Assembly (NCBI RefSeq): GCF_008632955.1
Contig: NZ_CP043959.1
Coordinates: forward strand, 2,232,001-2,296,000
From: Streptomyces tendae
Lineage (GTDB): Bacteria; Actinomycetota; Actinomycetes; Streptomycetales; Streptomycetaceae
DNA: 64,000 nucleotides
Direction of reading: 5' to 3'
The notes under the pieces: model-generated
Databases searched by the model: none
Told to the model about the DNA's origin: nothing
What the model saw: only the letters and a program-made list of their open reading frames with translations
Shown here: one piece after another, positions 30,737-38,755 of the stretch
Numbering within the stretch: position 1 is the first letter of the stretch
Layout: each line of letters opens with the position of its first letter
Made by a program: the position numbers and the translations under genes

Positions 30737-31195
30737 GTGACCGCCGAAGCCCCGTCCGCGCCCGCCCTGTCCCACGGCCGGCTGATGCCCGTGACCGTCC
30801 ACTTCGACGACCTCGACGCGCTGGGGCTGCTGCACAACGCCCGCTACCCGCTGCTCGTCGAGCGCGCCTGGGCCGAGTGGATGCAGGCGGTCGGTGTCGC
30901 CTTCGACGGCGACTGGGCCGCCGCCGGCGACGCCTGCAACGCGGTCAAGGAACTGCGCCTCACCTACGAGGCCCCGGTGACCCGGCCCGGCCCCTACACC
31001 GTCCACCTGTGGCTGGACCGGCTCGGCACCACCGGGCTCACCTACGCCTTCCGGTTCTGCTCGGCGGACGGCTCGGTGACCTACGCCCGGGGCAGCCGGG
31101 TACTGGTGCGGCTCGACGCCACGACCCTGCGCCCGGCGCCCTGGACCGAGGGCTTCAGGAACGCGGCTCGGGAACTGCTGCGTCCGGACGCGTGA
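30737..31195 (+). CDS. Acyl-CoA thioesterase, hot-dog fold (4HBT type)
   Basis: 152-residue thioesterase-family protein. The catalytic motif is VHFDDLDALGLLHNARYPLL (Asp in the 4-hydroxybenzoyl-CoA thioesterase pattern). GTG 30737 is preceded by AGGAG. Acts on an unknown acyl-CoA in the cytosol. The 3' end overlaps the convergent MFS gene by 41 bp. Confidence 0.88.
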   Translation: MTAEAPSAPALSHGRLMPVTVHFDDLDALGLLHNARYPLLVERAWAEWMQAVGVAFDGDWAAAGDACNAVKELRLTYEAPVTRPGPYTVHLWLDRLGTTGLTYAFRFCSADGSVTYARGSRVLVRLDATTLRPAPWTEGFRNAARELLRPDA

Positions 31196-32360
31196 CCTTC
31201 ACCCGGTCACCCGCGCGCAGCACCCCGGCGAAGCCCGCGATGCCGCACGTCAGCACCGTCACCAGCGCGAACGACACCACCAGGCTGGTCGCCTGGGCCA
31301 GCATGCCGATCGCGCTCGGGGCGATCAGCCCCGAGGTGTAGGTGATGGTCGCCACGCCCGCGATGGCCAGGCTCGGATTGGAGCCGCTGCGCCCGGCGGC
31401 GGCGAAGCACAGCGGCACGACCACCGCGATGCCGAGCCCCATCAGCGCGAACCCGCCCATCGCCACGGCCGGGTGCCCGGCGAACACGATCAGCAGGCCG
31501 CCGAGGAGGGCGACCACGCCGCCGGCGCGGACGGTGCGCACCGCGCCGTAGCGGTCCACCACCCGGTCGCCCGCGATGCGGGCGACCGCCATGGTGAGGG
31601 TGAACCCGGTGGTGCAGGCCGCCGCGAGACCCGCCGAGGTCTCCAACTGGTCGCGCAGGTAGACCGCCGACCAGTCCAGGCTCGCCCCCTCGGCGAACAC
31701 CGCGCAGAAGCCGATCGCGCCGATGAGCAGCGCCGAGCGGGGCGGCAGGGCGAAGCGGGGCGGCGGGTCCTCGTCCTCGGTCGGCTGAAGGTCGAGCACC
31801 CAGCCGCAGGCCGCGAAGCCCGCGACCGTCAGCACGGCGGCCGCCAGCGCGTGGTGCAGCCGGGCGTCCGCGCCGATGTGCGCGGCGAGCGTGCCGGCCG
31901 CCGAGCCGACGACGGCGCCGACGCTCCACATGCCGTGCAGGCCCGACATGATCGATTTGTCGAGGCGGTTCTCCACCTCGACGCCGAGGGCGTTCATCGC
32001 CACGTCCGACATGCCCGCCGTGGCGCCGAAGACGAACAGGGCCAGGCACAGCGTGAGCATGTTCGGGGCGGCCGACGGCAGCACGAGCGCGAGCGTCCAC
32101 AGCGCGAGCAGGCCGCGCAGCGCGTTACGGGCGCCGAAGCGGTGGGTGATGCCTCCCGCGAGCGGCATCGCCAGGGACGCGCCGAGCGCGGGGAAGGCCA
32201 GCGCCAGGCCCAACTGCCCGGCGCTGACTCCGGCGTGGTCCTGGATCCACGGCACGCGGGTGGCGAAGGAACCGGTGACGGCGCCGTGCACCGCGAACAC
32301 GGCCGCGACGGCGTACCGCGCCCGTCCCACCTCATGCCGTGTGTGGATCACTGCACTCAT
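31155..32360 (-). CDS. MFS transporter (sugar/drug exporter type)
   Basis: 401 residues from ATG 32360, with about twelve helices: FAVHGAVTGSFATRVPWIQD, LGASLAMPLAGGITHRFGAR and others. The FGATAGMSDVAMNALGVEVE stretch is typical of a subgroup related to fucose/sugar-type MFS proteins. It is divergent from a ROK regulator, with an inverted repeat between them, suggesting ROK control and perhaps a sugar-like substrate. Confidence 0.87.
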   Translation of the reverse strand: MSAVIHTRHEVGRARYAVAAVFAVHGAVTGSFATRVPWIQDHAGVSAGQLGLALAFPALGASLAMPLAGGITHRFGARNALRGLLALWTLALVLPSAAPNMLTLCLALFVFGATAGMSDVAMNALGVEVENRLDKSIMSGLHGMWSVGAVVGSAAGTLAAHIGADARLHHALAAAVLTVAGFAACGWVLDLQPTEDEDPPPRFALPPRSALLIGAIGFCAVFAEGASLDWSAVYLRDQLETSAGLAAACTTGFTLTMAVARIAGDRVVDRYGAVRTVRAGGVVALLGGLLIVFAGHPAVAMGGFALMGLGIAVVVPLCFAAAGRSGSNPSLAIAGVATITYTSGLIAPSAIGMLAQATSLVVSFALVTVLTCGIAGFAGVLRAGDRVKVTRPDAAVPEPRS

Positions 32361-32409
32361 CGACCCGCCCCTCCCGGTTCTCCGCTGTCGTGTGCGCCGC
32401 CGTAAACTA

Positions 32410-32426
32410 TCAGGAACCCTGCCTGA
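32410..32426. promoter_or_regulatory. Putative ROK operator
   Basis: TCAGG-N7-CCTGA inverted repeat in the 132-bp divergent region between the MFS and ROK genes. It overlaps a possible leftward -10 (TAGTTT on the minus strand). Confidence 0.5.
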
Positions 32427-32492
32427 AAGAAACGGGGTATCCCGGGGCACGGCACCCGCCGGCCGGGCCCGCCGATCTGGAAGGATCCCGGC

Positions 32493-33683
32493 ATGGCCGC
32501 ATCCCCGAGCACCGCCCGAGCCATCAACGACCGGCTCGCCCTGCGCCTGCTCCAGCGAGAGGGCCCGCTCACCGCAGGGCAGCTGAAACAGCTCACCGGA
32601 CTGTCCCGGCCCACCGTCGCCGACCTGGTCGAACGCCTCACCGCGGCCGGTCTGATCGAGGTCGCGGGGGAGGCCCGCGCCCAGCGCCGCGGCCCCAACG
32701 CCAAGCTGTACGGCATCGTCGCCGGCCGCGCCCACCTGGCCGCCCTCGACGTCCGCACGGAGGGCGTCGCCGTGGTCGTCTCCGACCTCGTCGGCGGGGT
32801 CCTGGCCGAGGCCTCGCTGCCCATCACCGACGACGTCGGCACCGGCCCGGCCGTCGAGCAGGCGGTCGCCTTGGTCGAGCGGACGGCCAAGGAGGCCGGC
32901 GCCGACCGGCTGCACACCGTGGGGATCGGCGCGCCCGGCCTCATCGACCCGGCCAGCGGCGAACTGCGCGACTCCACGAGCCTGCCCGAGTGGCACCGGC
33001 GCCTGGTCGCCGCCCTTCAGGAACGGCTGCCCGAGGCCCGGGTCAGCGTGGAGAACGAGACCAACCTGGCCGCCCTCGCCGAGCAGCGCGACGGCGCCGC
33101 CCGCGACCGGGACACCTTCGTCCTGCTGTGGCTGGGCCACGGGACAGGCGCGGCTGTGATCCTCGACGGCACCCTGCGCCGGGGTGCTTCCGGCGGCACC
33201 GGCGAGATCGGTTTCCTCCCGGTCCCGGGCACGCGGGGGCTGCCCTCCGCGACCGACTGCGCGGGCGGCTTCCACTCCCTGGTCGGCGCCGAGGCGGTCG
33301 CGCGCCTCGCGAGCGAGCACGGTGTCGCCGCCGGGCCCGGGGCCGAGTCGGAGGCGGCCGGCGCGGTGCGGGCTGCCGTCGCGGCGGCGCGCCCCGGCGC
33401 GGCGGAGGAGGGCTTCCTCGACGTCCTGGCAGACCGGACCGCGGTGGGCGTCGCCTCGGTGGTGGCGCTCCTGGACCCCGGGTGCGTGGTCCTGGGCGGC
33501 GAGGTCGGACAGGCCGGCGGCGAGGCGCTGGCCGCGCGGGTGCACGAGCGCCTGACCGCGATGTCCCCGCTCCCGGTCGACGTACGGCCCAGCACCCTGG
33601 GCGGGGGAGCGGTGCTCCGGGGCGCCCTGCTCACCGCCCGCGACCGAGCCCAGGACGAACTCTTCGGGACACCCGGGCACTGA
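32493..33683 (+). CDS. ROK-family transcriptional regulator
   Basis: 396 residues: an N-terminal winged HTH (LTAGQLKQLTGLSRPTVADL, residues ~30-55) joined to a ROK sugar-kinase-like domain with VGIGAPGLIDP, VENETNLAALAEQ and LGHGTGAAVILDG. The usual ROK zinc motif CxCGxxGC is missing: the corresponding stretch reads PSATDCAGGFHS. It probably represses the divergent MFS gene in response to a sugar or derivative. Kinase activity is unlikely. Confidence 0.9.
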   Translation: MAASPSTARAINDRLALRLLQREGPLTAGQLKQLTGLSRPTVADLVERLTAAGLIEVAGEARAQRRGPNAKLYGIVAGRAHLAALDVRTEGVAVVVSDLVGGVLAEASLPITDDVGTGPAVEQAVALVERTAKEAGADRLHTVGIGAPGLIDPASGELRDSTSLPEWHRRLVAALQERLPEARVSVENETNLAALAEQRDGAARDRDTFVLLWLGHGTGAAVILDGTLRRGASGGTGEIGFLPVPGTRGLPSATDCAGGFHSLVGAEAVARLASEHGVAAGPGAESEAAGAVRAAVAAARPGAAEEGFLDVLADRTAVGVASVVALLDPGCVVLGGEVGQAGGEALAARVHERLTAMSPLPVDVRPSTLGGGAVLRGALLTARDRAQDELFGTPGH

Positions 33684-33751
33684 CGGGGGCCGGGCGGCGC
33701 CGGCGGGGAAGCGGTGCCCTCTGCCGTCCCCGGTCCGGCCGCCCACTGCGT

Positions 33752-34510
33752 CTACCGGCGCGCACCGCCCCCGTCGAAGCGGGTGGTGAGGTACTCGTCG
33801 AAGGTGCGGATGCCCACCGCGTGTTGCGGGGCGAGGTGGCCGCCGGCACGGAACGCGTCGTACGCCGCGCCGCGCAGCGGGACCTTCACCACCGCGCGCC
33901 GACGCCCCGCGGCCCGGAGATAGGCGCGTGCCAGGGAGTCGAAGGTGCGTACCTCGGGCCCGCCCATGTCCTCCGCGCGGCCCACCGGCGTGCCCTGGGC
34001 CAGCTGGGCCAGGCGCTCCGCGACCTCCGTGACCTCCACCGGCTGGTCCTTCACCCGCGCGGGCAGCGGCACGACCGGTGACTTCGCCAGGCCCCGCAGC
34101 ACCCGGAACACCAGGTCGTGGAACTGGGTGGCACGCAGCACCGTGAAGCCGGTCCCGGAGTCCTCGACCAGCCGCTCCACCGCCAGCTTGGTCCGGTAAT
34201 AGGGGTACGGCACCCGGTCGACACCGACGATCGAGATGTAGACGAGGTGCCCCACCCCGGCCCGCCGCGCGGCGGCGATCAGGTTCCGCGCGGCCTTCTC
34301 GTCGCCGCCGCGCGCCGAGGTCGCGCAGTGCACGACCGTGTCCGCCCCGTCCACGGCCCGGTCCAGACCGCTACCGCCCTCACGCAGGTCGACCGCGTAG
34401 GGCCGCGTGTGCCGGCTGAGCACCCGCACCTCATGGCCGTCCGTCCGCAGCCGGTCGGTGACATGCCGGCCGAGGGTTCCGCTTCCGCCGGTCACCAGGA
34501 TCGTGCTCAT
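33752..34510 (-). CDS. NAD(P)-binding NmrA/SDR-like protein
   Basis: Atypical short-chain dehydrogenase of 252 residues. ATG 34510 gives MSTILVTGGSGTLGRHVTDR with the glycine-rich GGSGTLG nucleotide site; GAAGGGG lies 9-10 bases upstream. Family features include VVHCATSARGGDEKAARNL, VYISIVGVDRVPYPYYRTKL and FTVLRATQFHD. The YxxxK motif is present in YYRTK form. Substrate unknown. A longer in-frame reading up to 34780 looks unconserved. It lies downstream of an orphan chitinase-type promoter (34795-34839). Confidence 0.85.
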   Translation of the reverse strand: MSTILVTGGSGTLGRHVTDRLRTDGHEVRVLSRHTRPYAVDLREGGSGLDRAVDGADTVVHCATSARGGDEKAARNLIAAARRAGVGHLVYISIVGVDRVPYPYYRTKLAVERLVEDSGTGFTVLRATQFHDLVFRVLRGLAKSPVVPLPARVKDQPVEVTEVAERLAQLAQGTPVGRAEDMGGPEVRTFDSLARAYLRAAGRRRAVVKVPLRGAAYDAFRAGGHLAPQHAVGIRTFDEYLTTRFDGGGARR

Positions 34511-34997
34511 GCTGTTCAGCCCCTTCGGACGTCCGGCGCCCTCCGAAGGGCGCCCCTCGCCGACCTGGACGCGCCGGCCGTCGCCGGATGTGACATCGCC
34601 CGGGCCGGTGCCGACGCCTTCCGTGCGGCGGCGCCGTACCGGATCCAGCTTCGCCGGGTCCGCCACCGGGCGCATCCGCACGGTGGTGAGGCCCGGCGGC
34701 GGGCAAGGGCCGTCGTCACCGCCGCCGGACCGGTTCTGGGAAGGAGCGCCGGCGGGGTCCCCGGTCCCCCTGTTCTCCACGGAAGGTGGCTCGGACCCTA
34801 AGAGGACTAGACCACCACGGTCAATAGGTATGGACCACTCGCGCGGGTGAACGGAGGGCCAAGGGGGCGCACTCTAGCGGCAGTTGAGCGCCATGCGACC
34901 CTCGGTTGACCTCTTGTCGCCCCGTGTGACCCACTCCACACCACTCACCCGCGTGGCCGACTCCCGGCCGTGGCACACTGGGCCTGTACCAGTAGCA
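34511..34997. other. 487-bp intergenic region
   Basis: No gene recognised. It holds the chitinase-type promoter at 34795-34839 on the minus strand and the likely promoter of the riboflavin operon (not clearly identified). Possible coding frames on either strand are short, proline/arginine-rich and unconvincing. Confidence 0.6.
34795..34839 (-). promoter_or_regulatory. Chitinase-type promoter with 12-bp direct repeats (orphan)
   Basis: On the minus strand: TTGACC (plus 34819-34824), 18 bp, TAGGGT (plus 34795-34800). It is flanked by 12-bp repeats TGGTCCATACCT (plus 34826-34837) and TGGTCTAGTCCT (plus 34803-34814), close to the Streptomyces chitinase repeat TGGTCCAGACCT that overlaps DasR-type sites. 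The layout matches the GH18 gene promoter at 49816-49856, yet no chitinase gene follows; the next gene starts ~285 bp away at 34510. Confidence 0.75.
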
Positions 34998-35124
34998 GCG
35001 CACTCCGGGGTCGGTGAAAGTCCGAACCGGCGGTTACAGTCCGCGACCCGGTCGCCTCCAGCGGCCGGTTGACCAGGTGAAATTCCTGGACCGACGGTTA
35101 AAGTCCGGATGGGAGGCAGTGCGC
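34998..35124 (+). ncRNA. FMN riboswitch (RFN element)
   Basis: Conserved RFN blocks are present in order: GGGGTCGGTGAAAGTCCGAA, CCGGCGGTTACAGTCCGCGA, GACCAGGTGAAATTCCTGGA and CCGACGGTTAAAGTCCGGAT, followed by GGGAGGCAG. The closing P1 stem pairs GCGCACT (34998-35004) with AGTGCGC (35118-35124). It lies 149 bp before ribE and is expected to shut off the riboflavin operon when FMN is abundant. Confidence 0.96.
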
Positions 35125-35272
35125 GGCGGGCGGGCATCCATGCGCGCCGCCGTACCGGTTCGCCTTTGTCGGGCGGACTCCGTCCGGCGTCGCTCCCGGT
35201 GTCCTCGCCCGTGATTCTGTCGTCATCGACAGCCCCGGAGTCCGTGCCCGAAGAGGCAGGAGGACCCGGGAA

Positions 35273-35887
35273 GTGTTCACCGGAATCGTCGAAGAGCTGG
35301 GCCAGGTCACGGCCGTCGAGACCCTCGACGACGCCTGTCGCTTCCGGCTGCGAGGCCCCGTCGTCACCGACGGCGCCCGGCACGGAGACTCCATCGCCGT
35401 CAACGGCGTCTGCCTCACCGTCGTGGAGCACGAGGGCGACGAGTTCACCGCCGACGTCATGGCGGAGACCCTCCGGCGCTCCAGCCTCGGCGCCCTCGCC
35501 GTCGGCTCCCGCGTCAACCTGGAGCGGCCCACGGCCGTCGGCGACCGCCTCGGCGGCCACATCGTGCAGGGCCACGTCGACGGCACCGGCGAGATCCTCG
35601 ACCGGACCCCGTCCGAGCACTGGGAGATCGTGAAGATCTCCCTCCCCGCGGACCTGAGCCGCTACGTCGTGGAGAAGGGTTCCATCACCGTCGACGGCAT
35701 CAGCCTCACCGTCGTCGACGCCGGCCGGGACCACTTCACGGTGAGCCTCATCCCCACCACCCTCGCCCTGACCACCCTCGGCATCAAGAAGCCCGGCGAC
35801 CCGGTCAACCTCGAGGTGGACGTCATCGCCAAGTACGTCGAGCGGATGCTCGGCGACCGCGTCACCGATGAGGGGGGCTCCCGGTGA
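35273..35887 (+). CDS. ribE: Riboflavin synthase alpha subunit
   Basis: Dismutates two 6,7-dimethyl-8-ribityllumazine molecules to riboflavin. The 204-residue protein has the expected two lumazine-binding repeats; each contains GDSIAVNGVCLTVV or GSITVDGISLTVVDAG. It begins MFTGIVEELGQV (GTG start). First gene after the FMN riboswitch; the stop overlaps the ribM start region by 4 bp. Confidence 0.96.
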   Translation: MFTGIVEELGQVTAVETLDDACRFRLRGPVVTDGARHGDSIAVNGVCLTVVEHEGDEFTADVMAETLRRSSLGALAVGSRVNLERPTAVGDRLGGHIVQGHVDGTGEILDRTPSEHWEIVKISLPADLSRYVVEKGSITVDGISLTVVDAGRDHFTVSLIPTTLALTTLGIKKPGDPVNLEVDVIAKYVERMLGDRVTDEGGSR

Positions 35888-36523
35888 ACTGGCTCAACTC
35901 CGAGGCCTTCACCCTGTTCGACCAGCACATCAAGTGGTCGGACATGATCGGCAACGTGATCGGCCTGATCGCCCTCGCCCTCGGCTGGCGCCGCTCCCTG
36001 TGGACCTGGCCCGCCCAGTTCCTCTCCGGGCTCATCCTGTTCACGGCGTTCGCCACCGCCCACCTCTCCGGCAGCGCCGGCAAGCAGATCGTCGTCATGC
36101 TCGTCGCCGCCTGGGGCTTCCGGCAGTGGAATCGCGGCCGGCGGCAGGCGCAGGACGGCAGCGTCGCCGTACGGTTCGCGACCTGGCGGGAGCGGGGCGT
36201 GCTGCTCGCCGGGGCGGCCGTCGGCACCCTCGCCGTCGGCGGACTCTTCACCGCCTACCCGTCCCTGTCCTGGACCCTGGCCGGACGCGTACATCTTCGT
36301 CGGCACGGTCGTCGCCATGTACGCCCAGGCCCGCGGCATGGTCGAGTTCTGGTTCGCCTGGCTGCTGGTCGACCTCGTCGGCGTCCCGCTGAACTTCGCC
36401 AACGGCTTCGCCTTCTCCGGCTTCGTCTACGTCATCTACGGCGCGCTGGTCATGTGGGGCATGCGCGACTGGTGGCTGCGCTCCCGCGACGCGCGGCCCG
36501 CACTGGAAGGAGCGCCGGCATGA
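35884..36523 (+). pseudogene. ribM: PnuC-type riboflavin transporter RibM, frameshifted
   Basis: PnuC-family membrane protein in the position of Streptomyces ribM, a riboflavin uptake transporter. The first ~130 residues (NWLNSEAFTLFDQHIKWSDM and following) are normal. At ~36280 the frame shifts: the continuation DAYIFVGTVVAMYAQARGMV then [20 protein letters not shown] is in a second frame and ends at 36523. Two missing C's in the run at ~36278 would give the usual SWxPWPDAYIFVG. The repaired product would be ~213 residues with about seven helices. Real mutation or base-call error cannot be told apart. Confidence 0.82.
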
Positions 36524-36559
36524 GCGCCCACCCGTCACCCGCCACCACCCCGAACGAGG

Positions 36560-36592
36560 CTCCCCCGGAGCGGAAGGCTTGGGGGGACCCCC
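36560..36592. repeat. Short palindromic element in the ribBA leader
   Basis: CTCCCCCGG (36560-36568) and GGGGGGACCCCC (36581-36592) flank a short centre. The same two blocks, in the same order, occur in hisG (39302-39340). It lies just before the ribBA frameshift. Confidence 0.6.
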
Positions 36593-37889
36593 GTCGCGCC
36601 ACCTCCTCGATCCCGCCGATCCTGTACAGCACCGAAAACCTCGACCTGGGCTCGACCCCGTCGAGCAGGCGATCTCCGACATCGCCGCCGGCCGGCCCGT
36701 GGTGGTCGTCGACGACGAGAACCGCGAGAACGAGGGCGACCTGATCGTCGCCGCGGAGATGGTGACGGAGGAGATCGTCGCCTTCATGATGACCGAGTGC
36801 CGCGGCATGATCTGCGCACCCATGGACGGCGAGGAACTGGACCGGCTGCGGATCCCCCAGATGGTGGCGCAGAACACCGAGTCGATGCGGACCGCGTTCA
36901 CCGTCACCGTGGACGCCTCCGCCGCCCACGGCGTCACCACCGGCATCTCCGCCTCGGACCGCGCCACCACGCTCCGGCTGCTGGCCGGCGGCACCGCCGC
37001 ACCGGACGACTTCGTCCGCCCCGGCCACATCTTCCCGCTGCGCGCCCGCCCCGGCGGCGTGCTCGAGCGCGACGGCCACACCGAGGCCGCCGTCGACCTG
37101 GCCCGCCTCGCGGGACTGCGCCCGGCCGGCGCCATCGTGGAGATCGCCGGCGAGGACGGCCGCATGCTGCGCCTGCCCGAGCTGGTCCCCTTCGCCCGCA
37201 AGCACGGCCTGTCGATCATCTCCATCGAGGATTTGATCGCCTACCGCCGCTCCGCCGAGCCGACCGTGCGCCGCGAGGCCGAGGTCCGGCTGCCCACCGC
37301 CCACGGCACCTTCACCGCGTTCGGCTTCCGCTCCACCGTCGACGGCGTCGAGCACGTCGCCCTGGTGCACGGCGACATCGGCGACGGCGAGGACGTCCTC
37401 GTCCGGATGCACTCCGAGTGCCTCACCGGTGACGTCTTCGGCTCCCAGCGCTGCGACTGCGGCCCTCAGTTGGACGCCTCCCTGGACCGCATCCAGGAGG
37501 AGGGCCGGGGCGTGGTCGTCTACCTGCGCGGCCACGAGGGACGCGGCATCGGCCTGATGTCCAAACTGCGCGCCTACGAACTCCAGGAGCGCGGCCGGGA
37601 CACCCTCGACGCCAACCTGGAACTCGGTCTGCCCGCCGACGCCCGCGACTACGGCGCCGGCGCGCAGATCCTCGCCGACCTCGGCGTCCGCAGCGTCCGC
37701 CTGCTGACCAACAACCCCGACAAGTCCGACGCGCTCGCCCGCCACGGCATCGACGTCGTCCGGCGCGAGCCGATGCCGATCACCGCGAGCGAGCACAACC
37801 TCCGTTACCTGCGCACCAAGCGGGACCGGATGGGCCACGACCTGCCCTGGCTGGACACGCCGACCGTGCCCGCCTGCGGCAACCAGTAA
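36579..37889 (+). CDS. ribBA: Bifunctional 3,4-dihydroxy-2-butanone-4-phosphate synthase / GTP cyclohydrolase II
   Basis: Supplies both precursors of the lumazine: DHBP from ribulose 5-phosphate and the pyrimidine from GTP. The RibB domain starts at [20 protein letters not shown] and has [12 protein letters not shown] and [15 protein letters not shown]. The RibA domain (from ~residue 235) has [22 protein letters not shown] (zinc cysteines) and [12 protein letters not shown]. The natural start is probably ATG 36520 (overlapping the ribM stop), whose frame reads to ENLDLG and then loses one base at ~36652. The given start is a TTG in the main frame; the real product is uncertain. Confidence 0.88.
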   Translation: MGGPPSRHLLDPADPVQHRKPRPGLDPVEQAISDIAAGRPVVVVDDENRENEGDLIVAAEMVTEEIVAFMMTECRGMICAPMDGEELDRLRIPQMVAQNTESMRTAFTVTVDASAAHGVTTGISASDRATTLRLLAGGTAAPDDFVRPGHIFPLRARPGGVLERDGHTEAAVDLARLAGLRPAGAIVEIAGEDGRMLRLPELVPFARKHGLSIISIEDLIAYRRSAEPTVRREAEVRLPTAHGTFTAFGFRSTVDGVEHVALVHGDIGDGEDVLVRMHSECLTGDVFGSQRCDCGPQLDASLDRIQEEGRGVVVYLRGHEGRGIGLMSKLRAYELQERGRDTLDANLELGLPADARDYGAGAQILADLGVRSVRLLTNNPDKSDALARHGIDVVRREPMPITASEHNLRYLRTKRDRMGHDLPWLDTPTVPACGNQ

Positions 37890-37909
37890 CGAGAACCACG
37901 AGGAGAGAC

Positions 37910-38395
37910 GTGAGCGGCAAGGGTGCACCGGAACTGACCGTACGCAATGTGGGTGACCTGCGGGTCGCCGTCGTCGCGGCACAGTGGCACGAGAAGGTGA
38001 TGGACGGACTGGTCGACGGCGCCCTGCGCGCCCTGCACGACCTGGGCATCGACGAGCCGACCCTGCTCCGGGTCCCCGGCAGCTGGGAACTGCCCGTCGT
38101 CGCCAAGGTGCTGGCCGGCCGGGGGTACGACGCGATCGTCGCCCTCGGCGTCGTCATCCGGGGCGGCACACCGCACTTCGAGTACGTGTGCCAGGGCGTC
38201 ACCCAGGGGCTCACCCAGGTGTCCGTCGACACCGGCGTCCCCGTCGGCTTCGGCCTGCTCACCTGCGACGACGAGCAGCAGGCCCTGGACCGGGCCGGAC
38301 TGCCCGGCTCCCGCGAGGACAAGGGGCACGAGGCGGTCACCGCGGCCGTCGCCACCGCCGCCTGCCTGCGCTCGGTGTCCGAACCCTGGCGGTGA
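37910..38395 (+). CDS. ribH: 6,7-dimethyl-8-ribityllumazine synthase
   Basis: Condenses DHBP and the ribitylaminopyrimidine to lumazine, the substrate of RibE; forms an icosahedral or pentameric capsid. The 161-residue protein has [33 protein letters not shown], the active-site stretch [17 protein letters not shown] (catalytic His) and [19 protein letters not shown] 37910 is preceded by AGGAGAG. Fourth gene of the rib operon. Confidence 0.96.
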   Translation: MSGKGAPELTVRNVGDLRVAVVAAQWHEKVMDGLVDGALRALHDLGIDEPTLLRVPGSWELPVVAKVLAGRGYDAIVALGVVIRGGTPHFEYVCQGVTQGLTQVSVDTGVPVGFGLLTCDDEQQALDRAGLPGSREDKGHEAVTAAVATAACLRSVSEPWR

Positions 38396-38429
38396 GCAGT
38401 CCCCGTCACCGCGTAGGGTAAGGACCACC

Positions 38430-38702
38430 ATGTCCAAGAAGACGTTCGAGGAGCTCTTCACCGAGCTCCAGCACAAGGCCGCCCACGGGGACCCCGCCAC
38501 CTCCCGCACCGCCGAGCTGGTGGACAAGGGCGTCCATGCCATCGGCAAGAAGGTCGTCGAAGAGGCCGCCGAGGTCTGGATGGCCGCCGAGTACGAGGGC
38601 AAGGAGGCGGCCGCCGAGGAGATCTCGCAGCTGCTGTACCACGTCCAGGTGATGATGGTCGCCCGCGGCATCTCCCTCGACGACGTCTACGCCCACCTGT
38701 AA
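38430..38702 (+). CDS. hisE: Phosphoribosyl-ATP pyrophosphatase
   Basis: Second step of histidine synthesis (PR-ATP to PR-AMP), 90 residues. MazG-like motifs are visible: [20 protein letters not shown] and [19 protein letters not shown]. It has an AAGGA ribosome-binding site and a TAGGGT hexamer 34 bp after ribH. It precedes hisG, the usual actinobacterial hisE-hisG pair. Confidence 0.95.
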   Translation: MSKKTFEELFTELQHKAAHGDPATSRTAELVDKGVHAIGKKVVEEAAEVWMAAEYEGKEAAAEEISQLLYHVQVMMVARGISLDDVYAHL

Positions 38703-38755
38703 GACATCCCCGTTCGAGCCCCGCCCCCTTTTTTCACGCAAAGGAAGCCGACCTC

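Noticed and set aside
34511..34780. N-terminal extension of the NAD(P)-binding protein
   Set aside because: In-frame but Arg/Pro/Gly-rich and without conservation; the ATG at 34510 has a good ribosome-binding site and begins exactly at the Rossmann fold.
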